Shown here: positions 43,901 to 55,303 of the stretch, in pieces | Layout of the letters: each line of letters opens with the position of its first letter | Position numbering within the stretch: the first letter of the stretch is position 1 | From: JACKAQ01 sp020634975 [NCBI: Calditrichia bacterium] | GTDB taxonomy: Bacteria > Calditrichota > Calditrichia > RBG-13-44-9 | Direction of reading: 5' to 3' | Assembly (NCBI GenBank): GCA_020634975.1 | Contig: JACKAQ010000001.1 | Span: forward strand, 2,790,001-2,854,000 | DNA: 64,000 nt | Made by a program: the position numbers and the translations under genes | The notes under the pieces: generated by a model | What the model was told of the DNA's origin: nothing | What the model saw: the letters and a program-made list of their open reading frames with translations, nothing else | The model's database searches: none

Positions 43901-44040
43901 CTTTTCTGACGTTGGTGATTGTACCCGTCGTTTACAAACTGCTCTCAAAATTCACAGATGTGAAACCGGATCATCAATTACGTTCCGCAGAAACGCTGCC
44001 GCAAACCGGGGAAGCGTTGTCTACTGAAAAAACCGGTTAA
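40921..44040 (+). CDS. RND multidrug-type efflux pump, inner-membrane subunit (HAE-1 type)
   Basis: 1039 residues, twelve membrane helices and two large periplasmic loops, the full length of AcrB-type pumps. The start ISDLSIKRPVLASVMSLTILLFG, then RLPVREYPDIDPPIISVVTFYRGASPSVVETEIT, is diagnostic. The TM4 proton-relay aspartates are in GLVVDDAIVVLENIYRHME near residues 400-418. Further motifs are RATLIPTVAIPISIIGAF, VGLVTKNSILIVEFSNQLRERG and RLRPILMTSFATIFGVLPIA. It pumps amphiphilic compounds with the adaptor and channel encoded upstream. An intrinsic terminator follows the stop. Confidence 0.95.
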   Translation: MKISDLSIKRPVLASVMSLTILLFGIISFTRLPVREYPDIDPPIISVVTFYRGASPSVVETEITNILEEQFATLEGVKTLTSSSQEQGSVITIEFELNRDVDEAANDVRDRVSRIRGQLPREVDDPVISKVDANAQAIVWLALSSDRHSGLELSDIADRVLKERIQRLPGVGSVIIGGERRYAMRIWLNPLRMAAFNLTTQDVEAAIRRENAEIPGGRVEGAEREFAVRTRGELNTPEEFANIIVSQNEGDRVRLGDVADVQVGAEDERSLARFNGRPAVGLGIVKQSKASTVDVADVVRATLDELRASMPEGIQLDVAFDSSIFIKDSINEVAETILIAMVLVILVVLAFLKSFRATLIPTVAIPISIIGAFVSAFFFGFTINILTLLALVLAIGLVVDDAIVVLENIYRHMEMGKDRWQAALDGTREIGFAVLATTISLVAVFVPVAFLTGSVGRLFNEFGLMLAVAILISGFVALTLSPMLASKFLKPLHGTGEGWASRSFDAFFDKLNHIYERILKWSLAHPAVLVFAAVLLVAVSAVLFKMMPSELVPTEDRGIAFGIVIAPEGSTLDYTDRYMRQVESRLLPLPERKGVFTALGLGFGGPGRVTNGFLFVGLKPRDERQRSQQEIVQSLFPQLLSIPGVLAFVINPPSLGGRFSSSPVEYVLQADNYEQLNQAVQTMMGKASELGYLVNLDSDLRLNKPQLDITIDRERAAGLGVSVTDIGLTLETFLGGRVVTNFKRGAKQYDVIVQMKPSDRSRPDAIDDIYIRSSDGLVQLANVVKIRETVSPKELNHYNRVRSATISANLVPGVSLGDALDDLDEIAANALPAGINREYAGQSLEFKSSSGTLYFMFMLAIVFIYLVLAAQFESFVHPFTILLSVPLAVFGALLSLFVFGETLNIYSQIGLIMLVGLVTKNSILIVEFSNQLRERGLAVGAAVLEAATIRLRPILMTSFATIFGVLPIAIGLGAGGEARRPLGIAVVGGLLFSTFLTLVIVPVVYKLLSKFTDVKPDHQLRSAETLPQTGEALSTEKTG

Positions 44041-44052
44041 CCGGAATTAATT

Positions 44053-44084
44053 AAAAAAGGCGTTCATTTGAACGCCTTTTTTTT
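44053..44084 (+). terminator. Intrinsic terminator of the RND operon
   Basis: GGCGTTCA (44059-44066), loop TT, TGAACGCC (44069-44076) followed by eight T; six A precede it, so it can also serve the convergent response-regulator gene. Confidence 0.9.
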
Positions 44085-44123
44085 GATCAATTGCCAGTTA
44101 TGGTGCAAAGAACGGGTAAACGC

Positions 44124-44561
44124 TCAGTCATCCAATGCCGGAAAAAATTTTTTGACCACTTTTTTTAGATCGTTTGCGGAATCGGGCATTTTTTTTATCG
44201 CACATTTTACAAAAGGGAATTGCGAAATACGGCTCAGTTCACTTTCCGCATTTGACGATGTAAAAATCATCAAAACGAGCGACTGAAGCTCCGGATTTTC
44301 TTCCCGCATATTGGCAAAATCCGCCAGAAATTCAAACCCGTTCATCAGGTGCATGTTGATATCCAGAAAAACCAGTTGCGGGGGAAAACATTCCGGGTAT
44401 TGTTCGGCGTTTTCGGAAAAATTTTCCAGAAACCGGATGGCTTTGTAGCCGTTCTCCGCTTCGAAAATAACATCGGTGATGTTGGCTTTGGTCAACAGGC
44501 GTTTCATGATGTAACGATCTGTTTCGGAATCGTCCACAATTAAAACCGAAGGAAGTGGCAT
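44124..44561 (-). CDS. CheY-like response regulator (Rcp1-type)
   Basis: 145 residues, receiver domain only. Acidic pocket is VDDSET (residues 9-14). The phospho-acceptor aspartate is in VFLDINMHLMNGFEFL, near 66. The switch threonine/serine is in LMIFTSSNAESE, and the conserved lysine lies in AIKKMP. An extended loop before the phospho-site (LENFSENAEQYPECFPPQ) is the form seen in single-domain regulators paired with bacteriophytochrome-like or CHASE kinases. It starts four bases after the kinase stop, so the two are cotranscribed. There is no output domain, so it must act through protein contact or a phosphorelay. Confidence 0.9.
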   Translation of the reverse strand: MPLPSVLIVDDSETDRYIMKRLLTKANITDVIFEAENGYKAIRFLENFSENAEQYPECFPPQLVFLDINMHLMNGFEFLADFANMREENPELQSLVLMIFTSSNAESELSRISQFPFVKCAIKKMPDSANDLKKVVKKFFPALDD

Positions 44562-44565
44562 TCGA

Positions 44566-46086
44566 TCATCTCCAGTAATTTTTCGGAATCGTTATATAAA
44601 TTACGGTGCCATCCCCGGAGCTTTCGAGCCGGATATTTCCGTTCATTTTCTGGATGTGTTTATTAACAAGATACAACCCTAAACCGCTGCCAAATGCAAT
44701 TTGGGGATGAAAGCGTTTGAACATCTCGAATACTTTGCTCTGAAATTCTGCGGGAATACCTAAGCCGTTATCCACGATATCGATAAACAACGTATCTGTG
44801 TCGTTTGTGATGTGCACTTTGATAAACCGATGCGCTTTTGCCAGATCACAATATTTGATGCTGTTGGAAATGAGATTGTCCAACATGATGCTGAATCGGG
44901 CTCTTTCTCCCTCAAATGGTGTTGAAAGATCGACAGTGGCGGAAAAATGAACCTGGTTTTCGGTCATCAACCCAGTCCATTTTTCGCGGATCTGGTTTAG
45001 TATTTCATCAAAATCCAATTGTTCCGTTTCCAGATTTTCGTGCTGCACGCGGGTAATTTGGGTGATGTCGTCGATGAGGTTTTCCAGTTTCTTCGCCAGC
45101 CCGGAAATTTTGGAGGCGTTTATTTTTACTTCGTCGGTATCGCCGGCTGCCACATCTTCCCGGATAAAATTTGCCAATCCCCGGATGGATGCCAGCGGTG
45201 AGCGGAGGTCGTGCGATGTGTGGTAAGCAAACAGCAGCAATTCGCTGTTGGCCCGCTCCAGATTTTTCTGCACCACAATTCTGTTCTTCACTTCGTTTTG
45301 CAATTTAACGATGCTCCATAGTGTCAGCGATCCGGAGATCAGTGTGGCTAACAGCAGCGTTAGCAAATTGAAGTCCCATTGCTCACGCGAATAATCCTGG
45401 ACGGATAAATGCATACTGTTTCCGAGCGAGAATTCCCGTTTGTGGGTAACGCCGCTGAATCTGGCGTTCATATTTTCGCGCTTCGCGAGAATGGCGTTAT
45501 TGTCGTCAACAATTTGAAAACCGTACTGCGCGTAAACGCCTGGTAATATTGGACTTTCCAATAGCTTTTGGCAGGAATACACTCCGGCAAATAACCCCAA
45601 AAATTGATCGCCGCGAAAAACCGGCACCCAAATTTCGAAAGAGCAATTGCCCTGAATCGCCTCAAAAGGTTTGGTGTAAACGGGTTCCTGCGTTTCTTTG
45701 GCCTGTTGGGATGCCCGTGCCGGTTCCGGCAAATCCAGATGCAGACCGATAATTTGCTCATTTCCTTCCATTGGGACAACCGACCGAATGTAAAAATCTT
45801 CATCAATCCAGGTGATGTTTATCAACTCCGGATGTTTATCCAGATAGGGTTTGGCAAACCGTTCAAAATTTGCGAGGGTTAGCTCGTCCCGATTGCGCAT
45901 TTGCGCCAACAACTGGATGTAATCTTCATTTCCTTTGAGCCGGTTGGCAATGGTGATCAAAATTTCGTCGACAACATAATCAATTTCAACCTGATGTTTT
46001 TCTTTAAAATTGAACCACATATAAGTGCCGGATAACACTATCGCGGTCAAAAAAATGAAAAAGAGTAATCGAAAGTGCTTGATCAT
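44566..46086 (-). CDS. CHASE-domain sensor histidine kinase
   Basis: 506 residues. One membrane helix lies at about 8-27, followed by a periplasmic sensor of about 210 residues. Its INITWIDEDFYIRSVVPMEGNEQIIGLHLDL segment is CHASE-like. A second helix follows near 245-265, then a coiled stretch. The HisKA region holds the phospho-histidine in YHTSHDLRSPLASIRGLANF, near 291. The HATPase domain has N box LDNLISNSIKYCD, G1 DIVDNGLGIP, F box VFEMFKRF and G2 GSGLGLYLV. It passes phosphate to the receiver encoded four bases downstream. The signal is unknown. Confidence 0.92.
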   Translation of the reverse strand: MIKHFRLLFFIFLTAIVLSGTYMWFNFKEKHQVEIDYVVDEILITIANRLKGNEDYIQLLAQMRNRDELTLANFERFAKPYLDKHPELINITWIDEDFYIRSVVPMEGNEQIIGLHLDLPEPARASQQAKETQEPVYTKPFEAIQGNCSFEIWVPVFRGDQFLGLFAGVYSCQKLLESPILPGVYAQYGFQIVDDNNAILAKRENMNARFSGVTHKREFSLGNSMHLSVQDYSREQWDFNLLTLLLATLISGSLTLWSIVKLQNEVKNRIVVQKNLERANSELLLFAYHTSHDLRSPLASIRGLANFIREDVAAGDTDEVKINASKISGLAKKLENLIDDITQITRVQHENLETEQLDFDEILNQIREKWTGLMTENQVHFSATVDLSTPFEGERARFSIMLDNLISNSIKYCDLAKAHRFIKVHITNDTDTLFIDIVDNGLGIPAEFQSKVFEMFKRFHPQIAFGSGLGLYLVNKHIQKMNGNIRLESSGDGTVIYITIPKNYWR

Positions 46087-46423
46087 GATGTTTCGATATT
46101 GAGTTCTGTTGTATTGAGCGAGTGTATGCAGTTACCGGTTGAAATGTAAGTCCTGTTTGTGTGGTATTTCACTCTGTGTCTGAACCAATATAGGGAAAAA
46201 TTTCACGGAAACCCACAATTTAAGGATAACCTTTTACTGATTTTTTGCGCAGGTTGGCTATGCAAGTTTGTCGATTGAAAACGTGTGTAAGTATTTAAAA
46301 TACAATTAGATAAATCGATCAAAAATGCTCCCAAAATGATATTTCCAAAATTGACAGCAATTCGGTATATTAAATTGCGATGCTTTTCGGTTTTCGAAAA
46401 AAAACTAATGGCAGGAGATGAGA
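46087..46423. other. Intergenic region between the kinase and the acyl-CoA synthetase
   Basis: An A+T-rich stretch of 337 nt between divergent genes, so it holds both promoters. TTGACA occurs at about 46351 without a convincing -10 at proper spacing. I see no RNA gene, repeat or small coding region. Confidence 0.5.
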
Positions 46424-48409
46424 ATGACAGCAGCTAATCCGCAATCCGGTGCGTTTGTTTTGCGATCGCTGGATGATATTATTCAACTGGAGCAAACGCC
46501 GCTTACGGCGCGGGATTTGCCGGAAAGCACCTACGAACTGGTTCGGCGCGGTGCGGCAATCAATCCGGAAAAATTTGCCATTCGTTATTTGTTGCGCGGC
46601 ACTCATTTCCGGCGATCGCACGATATCACCTATCGCGAATTGATGCAGCAAATTACCCGCGCGGCCAACATGTTTGCCGCGATTGGCGTTGCCAAAACCG
46701 ATGTGATTTCGGTGATGTTGCCAAATATGCCGCAAACCTATAGCCTGATGATCGGTGCGGAAACGGCGGGCATTGTGAATCCGGTAAATCCGCTGCTGGA
46801 ACCACAGGTAATTGCGGAAATTATGAACGCCTGCGAATCGAAAGTGCTGGTCACGCTCGCTGCGTTTCCCAAAACGGATATTTGGCAAAAAGTGGCGCAC
46901 ATCGCCGAAAAAGTGCCCACGCTGGAAACGGTTTTAACAGTGAATCTCGGGCAGTATTTGCCGCAGCCGTTGCAATTTTTGGTAAATCTGGCAAGCAAAA
47001 ACATCGCCCGGAAAACCGCAAAACCCCGCCAGCCGGTGTTGGATGCCGATAAATTGATGTCGCAGCAATCCGGTGATTCCCTCGCTTTTTCCCGGAAAAT
47101 TGATCCGCAGGATATTGCATCTTATTTTCACACGGGTGGCACAACCGGTATACCGAAGCTTGCGCCCCGCACCCATTTTAACGAAGTGGCCAACGCCTGG
47201 GCGGAAGTGCTGCTGCTGGAAAATGCCGCCGAAAAAACGGTGTTTTGCGGATTACCGCTGTTTCACAACGGCGGATTTAACGCCGGCACGTTGGGACCAC
47301 TCAGCGCGGGTGTAACGCTGGTTGTCGGTTCGCCGGCGGGCTATCGCGGACCGGGAATTGTCAAAAATTTTTGGAAAATTGCAGAGCACTACCGGCTGAA
47401 CAGCTTTATCGGCGTGCCGGCAGTTTTTGCCGCATTGTTGAATGTGCCGGTCGGCAACGCCAATATCCGTTCGCTGGAATACGCCCTTTGCGGTGCGGCA
47501 ATGTTGCCGACGGAATTGTTTCATCGATTTGAGACGCACTGTAATTTACGCATTGTTGAAGGATACGGGTTGACAGAAGCAACCTCGCTCTGCACCGCAA
47601 ACATGCCGTACGGCGAGCGAAAAATCGGTTCCATCGGGTTGCGCTTTGCCTATCAGGAAATAAAAGTGGCGCAGCTCGACGAAAAAAAACAATTTCTGCG
47701 CGAATGCGCTGCGGATGAAAACGGCACCATTATTGTGCGCGGTCCGAATATTTTTCCGGGATACAAACTGGCGGTGCACAACACCGATATTTGGGTGGAC
47801 ACCGGCGACGGAAACGGCAATTGGCTGAACACCGGCGATTTGGGGCATGTGGACCCGGAGGGTTTCTTTTTTATCACCGGACGGCAAAAAGAAGTGATCA
47901 TTCGCGGTGGACACAATATCGATGCAAAGCTGATTGAGGAACCGTTATCCGAACATCCGGCAGTGGCGATGGCAGCGGCAATCGGGCGCCCCGATCCGAT
48001 CGTCGGCGAAGTGCCCGTTGCGTATGTGCAACTGTCGCCGGGCAAAACCATCACAGAAACTGCGCTGCTCGATTTCGTGAAACAGCGTATCGGCGAACGC
48101 GCAGCAATCCCCAAAAAAATTCACATCATCGATCCGATGCCGTTAACGGCGGTGGGAAAAATATTCAAACCGGCGCTGGTTCACCGGGAAATCCGCGATG
48201 TGTTTACCGCTGAAATCCGGACGATTGAAGGTGTGAATTCCGTTGATGTTATCGTTAGTTCCGACATGGTTCACGGAACGGTTGCTAAAATAAAAGTGTT
48301 TCCTGAAAATGGTTGCGCACCTGACAGCCTGAAACTGGAAATTGCCCGGAAGCTCGGCAATTATGCGATTCACTTTGAATTAGAAATATTAGAATTGAAA
48401 TATATATAA
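46424..48409 (+). CDS. AMP-forming acyl-CoA synthetase
   Basis: About 661 residues of the ANL superfamily: forms an acyl-adenylate and then the CoA thioester of a fatty or related acid. The P-loop-like motif YFHTGGTTGIPKLAPRTH lies near residues 235-252. The A5 motif EGYGLTEATSLC and A7 WLNTGDLGHVDPEGFFFITGRQKEVIIRGGHNID are clear. The catalytic lysine is in PLTAVGKIFKPAL. Unusually, about 75 residues follow that lysine (VHREIRDVFTAEIRTIEGVN...). ATG 46424 is chosen over 46418 because AGGAG ends six bases before it. It stands alone, so its acid is unknown. Confidence 0.92.
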   Translation: MTAANPQSGAFVLRSLDDIIQLEQTPLTARDLPESTYELVRRGAAINPEKFAIRYLLRGTHFRRSHDITYRELMQQITRAANMFAAIGVAKTDVISVMLPNMPQTYSLMIGAETAGIVNPVNPLLEPQVIAEIMNACESKVLVTLAAFPKTDIWQKVAHIAEKVPTLETVLTVNLGQYLPQPLQFLVNLASKNIARKTAKPRQPVLDADKLMSQQSGDSLAFSRKIDPQDIASYFHTGGTTGIPKLAPRTHFNEVANAWAEVLLLENAAEKTVFCGLPLFHNGGFNAGTLGPLSAGVTLVVGSPAGYRGPGIVKNFWKIAEHYRLNSFIGVPAVFAALLNVPVGNANIRSLEYALCGAAMLPTELFHRFETHCNLRIVEGYGLTEATSLCTANMPYGERKIGSIGLRFAYQEIKVAQLDEKKQFLRECAADENGTIIVRGPNIFPGYKLAVHNTDIWVDTGDGNGNWLNTGDLGHVDPEGFFFITGRQKEVIIRGGHNIDAKLIEEPLSEHPAVAMAAAIGRPDPIVGEVPVAYVQLSPGKTITETALLDFVKQRIGERAAIPKKIHIIDPMPLTAVGKIFKPALVHREIRDVFTAEIRTIEGVNSVDVIVSSDMVHGTVAKIKVFPENGCAPDSLKLEIARKLGNYAIHFELEILELKYI

Positions 48410-48585
48410 CGTTAAAGTATAAATTAGGTAAAGCTGCCAAGCTTCCCTCCGAAAATGTTGATTAACAGGTTTGGAAACAGGGAGTATAGATTGTTGTGAG
48501 CCGCCTAAAAACCAGTGTTCCGTTGTCAACAAAAGCAGTTGCAACCCGTTTGCAACCTACGGAAAAAAACGGTCATATCACCTTT

Positions 48586-48613
48586 TTGACTCGTCCTCAC
48601 GCTGCAATAAATT
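48586..48613 (+). promoter_or_regulatory. Possible promoter of the chemoreceptor gene
   Basis: TTGACT (48586-48591), 16-base spacer, TAAATT (48608-48613). It lies 53 bases before the ATG. A second TATAAT-like stretch (AAATATAATATG) follows just downstream. Confidence 0.35.
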
Positions 48614-48665
48614 TCAGTAAATATAATATGTATCATTTAGCGGATGCCATGGAAGGATTTTTATC

Positions 48666-49955
48666 ATGTTAAAACATATTTCGCTTAAAGTTAAACTTCT
48701 TATCTCTTTTTTAATTGTCGCATGTGTTGTATTAACAGTCGGTTGGGTGGGTTACACCAGTATTAATAAAATGACGGAAAAAACCACAACCATTGTTGAA
48801 ACCGTGCCGTTAATCGATGCGGCAATGGAGATGAAATTTGCCCTCGCCCGGGGCACGCAAGTTGTAATGGAGATGGTTACATCCACCTCCACGGTGGAGC
48901 TGAACAATGCGCTGAGTGATTACAAAGCGATGCGGGACCTGTTTGATAAGTTCGCAGAAGCGATTGTTAATGGCGCAGAAACATCGGAAGGGTTAATCGT
49001 TGCCACTACCGATGAACGGTTACGCGAGATCGTAAAGCAGGCGGATGACCTTCACAACAAAGAATTTAACAGCCGGGCGCTCCGGATTCACGAATTGATG
49101 CTGGATGTATTGAGCATTCAAGATCAACAAAAACAGTTGGTTGTGGGATCTGATGTGTTCGTGAAAAATCGCCAAAAGATTGAGGGATTGACCAAGGTTA
49201 TCAATAATCTCGATTTTGAGGCAGATCAGTCTGCCGAAACGGTTTTGGAGATTCTTGGTGAAATAGAAGTCCGTTCCCGCGCAAATATTGCTGCGGCGGT
49301 AAAAGCATCAGATGATGTTGCAGAGGTTTCCCAATCGACAGCGGTTACAGGAATTGTGGTCGGGTTTACGCTGGCGCTGGTTATCGGATTTTTCCTGAAT
49401 TATACGATCTCGCACCCGATCACCCGGATTACCAACGCCGCAAAAGCAATCGCCAACGGCGATCTGAACCAAGAACTGGATGTCACTTCGAGCGATGAAA
49501 TCGGTGTGCTGGCCAATGCGATGAATGAAATGATCAACACTATCAAACAACAGATCGGTTATCTGGAAAATATTCCCACACCGGTGATGGTGATCGATAA
49601 AAAATATAATGTTCAATACATTAATAAAGCCGCCAGCAAATTTGTGAACAAATCGAAAGAACAATGCACAAATGCGAAATGTTACGATTTGTTTAAAACC
49701 AAACATTGCAATACAGACGAATGTCGGCTGAAACAGGCGATGGAAAACAATGATGTTCGTATGGGTGAAACGGTATCTTGTGCCAATAATGGCGAAACGC
49801 CTATTATGTATACCGGCGCACCGGTCAGGGATAAACACAATGAAATTGTCGGTGCAATAGAAATTGTTGCAGACATTACGGAAAACTGTTGGGTAAAATC
49901 AAAGAACAGCAGGAATATCAATCAAATAGCGTCAGCCAGATTCTTGATGAAATGA
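48666..49955 (+). CDS. Methyl-accepting chemotaxis protein, N-terminal part (frameshifted)
   Basis: The sensory half of a chemoreceptor. Membrane helix 1 is near residues 10-30 ([20 protein letters not shown]). A four-helix-bundle periplasmic domain of about 190 residues follows, then helix 2 near 226-248 ([21 protein letters not shown]). A HAMP domain ([22 protein letters not shown]) and a PAS domain from about 300 come next. The PAS contains a four-cysteine cluster, [16 protein letters not shown], a possible metal or redox site. The frame breaks near 49882-49885, where one A is missing from the A run. The residues after VADITE are out of frame. GGAAGGATT lies before the ATG. Confidence 0.88.
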   Translation: MLKHISLKVKLLISFLIVACVVLTVGWVGYTSINKMTEKTTTIVETVPLIDAAMEMKFALARGTQVVMEMVTSTSTVELNNALSDYKAMRDLFDKFAEAIVNGAETSEGLIVATTDERLREIVKQADDLHNKEFNSRALRIHELMLDVLSIQDQQKQLVVGSDVFVKNRQKIEGLTKVINNLDFEADQSAETVLEILGEIEVRSRANIAAAVKASDDVAEVSQSTAVTGIVVGFTLALVIGFFLNYTISHPITRITNAAKAIANGDLNQELDVTSSDEIGVLANAMNEMINTIKQQIGYLENIPTPVMVIDKKYNVQYINKAASKFVNKSKEQCTNAKCYDLFKTKHCNTDECRLKQAMENNDVRMGETVSCANNGETPIMYTGAPVRDKHNEIVGAIEIVADITENCWVKSKNSRNINQIASARFLMK

Positions 49956-50971
49956 ACAAGTTTGCAGACGGCGATTTAACGGTTCATCTGCCTGTGAATA
50001 GGAATGACGATATTGGCAATTTGTTCGACGGATTCAATAAAGCGGTGGGCAACATCAGCAAAATGATTCGTCAGGTTGTGGAAATCGCGCAGTCCGTTTC
50101 TGCTGCAACTTACCAGATTCGCGGATCGGCGGATGAACTGGCAACCGCAACGCAAGAACAATCCAGCCAGTCCAGCGATGTTGCCGCAGCCGTGGAAGAA
50201 ATGGCGCGAACCATCGTTGAGAATGCCCGCGTTGCCACACAAACCGCCAACACCGCCAACGAAAGCGGGAAATATGCCAAAGATGGCGGAGTGGTTGTGG
50301 AGAAAACGGTCAGCAAAATTAAGGAAATCGCCTTTGTCGTGAAAGAATCAGTGAAAACCGTGCAGCAACTCGGCGATTCGAGCACAAAAATCGGCGAAAT
50401 TGTGTCGGTGATCGACGATATTGCTGATCAAACCAACTTGCTGGCACTGAACGCAGCGATCGAAGCTGCGCGCGCCGGAGATCAGGGACGGGGTTTTGCG
50501 GTAGTTGCGGATGAAGTTCGCCGATTGGCGGAGCGCACCTCCGAAGCGACTAGAAAAATTGCCGATATGATCCAGACTGTCCAACGTGAAACCGAGGAAA
50601 CCGTGCAGGCGATGAAACGCGGTGACAAAGAAGTTAGCGAAGGAATGGAACTGGCGGATCGCGCCGGGGAAGCGCTCAACACAATTGTCACAAAATCAGA
50701 TGAAGTTGTTTCGCTGATTAACCAAATGGCGGCAGCGACAGAAGAACAATCCACCACCAGCGAAGAAATTTCCCGCAATGTGGATGCAATTTCGGCAGTC
50801 TCCGCAGAATCAGCAGTTGGTGTTACCCAAATTGCCAGAACCACGGAAAACCTCAACCAGCTCACCGGAAAATTGAACGAGATGATTCAACGCTTCAAAC
50901 TGGGAAATGACACCGGTTTTAGCGAAAACGAATTTCACAACCATGTTCATGATGATGAATTTGTCGGATAG
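49889..50971 (+). CDS. Methyl-accepting chemotaxis protein, C-terminal part (shifted frame)
   Basis: Continues the previous entry; the formal TTG start at 49889 is an artefact of the frameshift. It opens with a second HAMP-like segment ([19 protein letters not shown]) and continues as the MCP signalling domain. The hairpin tip that contacts CheA and CheW is [20 protein letters not shown] followed by [21 protein letters not shown]. Methylation-type helices lie on both sides ([41 protein letters not shown]). With the first part it forms a receptor of about 770 residues. No other che gene is in the window. Confidence 0.88.
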   Translation: MGKIKEQQEYQSNSVSQILDEMNKFADGDLTVHLPVNRNDDIGNLFDGFNKAVGNISKMIRQVVEIAQSVSAATYQIRGSADELATATQEQSSQSSDVAAAVEEMARTIVENARVATQTANTANESGKYAKDGGVVVEKTVSKIKEIAFVVKESVKTVQQLGDSSTKIGEIVSVIDDIADQTNLLALNAAIEAARAGDQGRGFAVVADEVRRLAERTSEATRKIADMIQTVQRETEETVQAMKRGDKEVSEGMELADRAGEALNTIVTKSDEVVSLINQMAAATEEQSTTSEEISRNVDAISAVSAESAVGVTQIARTTENLNQLTGKLNEMIQRFKLGNDTGFSENEFHNHVHDDEFVG

Positions 50972-50990
50972 GTTAAATGTAAATTAGCAA

Positions 50991-51030
50991 AAACACAAAA
51001 GGGCGAATGAAAATTCGCCCTTTTTTTTTT
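50991..51030. terminator. Bidirectional terminator between chemoreceptor and copA
   Basis: GGGCGAAT (51001-51008), loop GAAA, ATTCGCCC (51013-51020), followed by ten T; an A-rich tract precedes it for the other strand. It serves both convergent genes. Confidence 0.92.
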
Positions 51031-51048
51031 ATTGATCAAGTTAAATAT

Positions 51049-53577
<2,529 letters not shown>

Positions 53578-53702
53578 CGGTCGCTCCTTTTCAAACATTC
53601 AATTAAAATTTACCGAATGCCAACCGGCGAACCCGTACAGAATTCGGAAAAAGATGTGCAGAATTTTTTGGAAAATGGGATCATTCGATCGAAAGAAAAG
53701 AA

Positions 53703-53771
53703 GCCACAGAGGCACAGAGGACACTGAGGGCAATCCAGTTATTTTCTCTGCGTTCTCGGTGTCTCTGTGGC
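53703..53771. repeat. Inverted repeat with GCCACAGAG termini
   Basis: A 26-base arm at 53703-53728 (GCCACAGAGGCACAGAGG...) is repeated inverted at 53746-53771 (...GTGTCTCTGTGGC) with five mismatches around a 17-nt centre. It lies between the HMA-AraC regulator and copA, so it could affect read-through. The sequence type recurs in many bacterial genomes as a mobile palindrome. Confidence 0.75.
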
Positions 53772-53778
53772 AAAAAAA

Positions 53779-54369
53779 TTACGCATCAAACTGCAAGCCG
53801 TCCAGCGAATGGCGATGCACATACGGCTGCGATTTGAACTCGCTGACAGTGATGCCGGTGATCTGTTTAAATTGGCGGGAAAGGTGCTGCGAACTGCTGT
53901 ATTGCAGGCGAAAAGCGATTTCGCTGAGCGTCAGTTCGCCGTAGCTGAGCAGCTCTTTGACGCGCTCAATTTTCAGGTGGATGAGATATTTCTCGATCGT
54001 GACGTGCTCAATTTGCGAAAATAATTTGCTGAGGTAGGCATAACTGAAACCCAGTTTTTCACCCAGAAATTCCGATGCGTTTTCCGGTGCATCCGCTTTT
54101 TCGAGGCTGTAAATATATGTCAGCAGTGTGTTTTTTATTTGCTCCACAAGTTGTTTTTCACGATTCTGCAGCAGCTCGAAACCGCTGTTTTGTAAGGACT
54201 TGGCGATTGCCGGAAGATCAACCGGTTTATCGGTGATGGCAATTTCCGCCCAACCCAAATCGATGGCGCGGACGCTGTAGCCCAAATCTGTCAAAATGGT
54301 TTTTACCGCCTGAATGCAGCGCGGGCAAACCATGTTTTTGATATGCAAAGTCCGGGTTTCGTTGCTCAT
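53779..54369 (-). CDS. AraC-family regulator with N-terminal HMA-like domain
   Basis: 196 residues in two parts. Residues 1-70 look like a heavy-metal-associated domain, with HIKNMVCPRCIQAVKTILTDLGYSV matching the MxCxxC metal loop and its following helix, then ...AIAKSLQNSGFELL. After a linker the rest is an AraC DNA-binding domain: helix-turn-helix 1 in YLSKLFSQIEHVTIEKYLIHLKIERVKELL, helix-turn-helix 2 in LSEIAFRLQYSSSQHLSRQFKQITGITVSEFK. It lies 200 bases upstream of copA on the same strand and is probably its metal-responsive regulator. That role is inference from domains and place. Confidence 0.85.
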   Translation of the reverse strand: MSNETRTLHIKNMVCPRCIQAVKTILTDLGYSVRAIDLGWAEIAITDKPVDLPAIAKSLQNSGFELLQNREKQLVEQIKNTLLTYIYSLEKADAPENASEFLGEKLGFSYAYLSKLFSQIEHVTIEKYLIHLKIERVKELLSYGELTLSEIAFRLQYSSSQHLSRQFKQITGITVSEFKSQPYVHRHSLDGLQFDA

Positions 54370-54434
54370 TGTTTTTCCGTTTTACTCACAGCTTTTCAAA
54401 AATATCGCTACGGAACCAATAATGCAACAAAAGA

Positions 54435-54471
54435 AAAGCGGTTGCGCCGTGGGAAACCGGTCACAACCGCT
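54435..54471 (-). terminator. Terminator of the LruC gene
   Basis: On the minus strand AAGCGGTTG (54471-54463) pairs with CAACCGCTT (54443-54435), followed by TTCTTTTG. It lies 25 nt after the LruC stop and upstream of the HMA-AraC start. Confidence 0.7.
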
Positions 54472-54496
54472 TGACAAAAACTATTCTGATATTTGT

Positions 54497-55303
54497 TTAT
54501 TTTTTGCTGATTCCGTACGGGCGATAAATCAGCGATTCATCGCGATTGCCGGATACATTTTCAAACCAATCCGGGTTGGATGTGCCGCCACTGGTCACCC
54601 AATTGTAGAAATTAAAATAGGCATTTTGCACGTCCGTGTCCTCAAACGGGTAATCCCAAACTTCCGGGAAATCCATTGCCCAGGATAAATTTCCGCTGCT
54701 CCGGTAATAAATACCGTTGGCAACGCTGCTGTTGTCGTCACCGGTGCCAAACAGCGACACATCGACCGCTTCGGAGGGTGCGTGATTGTTCAAATGAATT
54801 TCGTGCCCGCGATTGCGATTGACGATCACAAACGGGTTATATGGCGGCGAGCCGATTTCCCATGCCTGAACCGGCGATTTAAACAAAATTTGCACGGAAA
54901 GCGTATCCGGTGTGATAAACTGGTAGCCTTCCTCCGTATTGATGCCGATGCCCGGTTCGGGGCGCGCCATCAAATCCGTGCCGTTGTCGAAAATAAACGC
55001 AACCAGATTATGCCCGACGTTTTCAAAGCCTTTCGGGCTCAACGATAAATAGTTATCCGTAATTTGCATGCCGGTAACGCTTTCCACACCGGATTTGGGA
55101 TACGGAAATTGCAACGCAAAACCGTTCTGCTTTGTGGTTCCCATCGCTTTGAGGATAAAATAACCAATGATATCGGTGATTTCGTTGTTGGCATCGCAGG
55201 TGATGTGATATTTGGCATCAACCACCAAATCATTAAAATCGCGATTGCCGAGATTTGGCCACTCATCATCAAATGCAATGGTCATCCAATCCGTGATAAT
55301 CAA
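54497..55303 (-). CDS. LruC-domain lipoprotein, C-terminal part (shifted frame)
   Basis: The second half of the LruC protein. In this frame the homology starts at about 55393, just before the formal TTG start, with NTIDPPPDCDNDGIPDFYDAY, a Ca-binding thrombospondin-type-3-like motif. A second LruC motif unit with GNRDFNDLVVDAKYHITCD follows, then a beta-rich region (ALQFPYPKSGVESVTG) and a C-terminus with YNPFVIVNRNRGHEIHLNNHAPSEA and DYPFEDTDVQNAYFNFYNWV. This is the standard LruC/DUF4842 end. The protein should be read as one with 55300-56574. Confidence 0.82.
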   Translation of the reverse strand: MIITDWMTIAFDDEWPNLGNRDFNDLVVDAKYHITCDANNEITDIIGYFILKAMGTTKQNGFALQFPYPKSGVESVTGMQITDNYLSLSPKGFENVGHNLVAFIFDNGTDLMARPEPGIGINTEEGYQFITPDTLSVQILFKSPVQAWEIGSPPYNPFVIVNRNRGHEIHLNNHAPSEAVDVSLFGTGDDNSSVANGIYYRSSGNLSWAMDFPEVWDYPFEDTDVQNAYFNFYNWVTSGGTSNPDWFENVSGNRDESLIYRPYGISKK

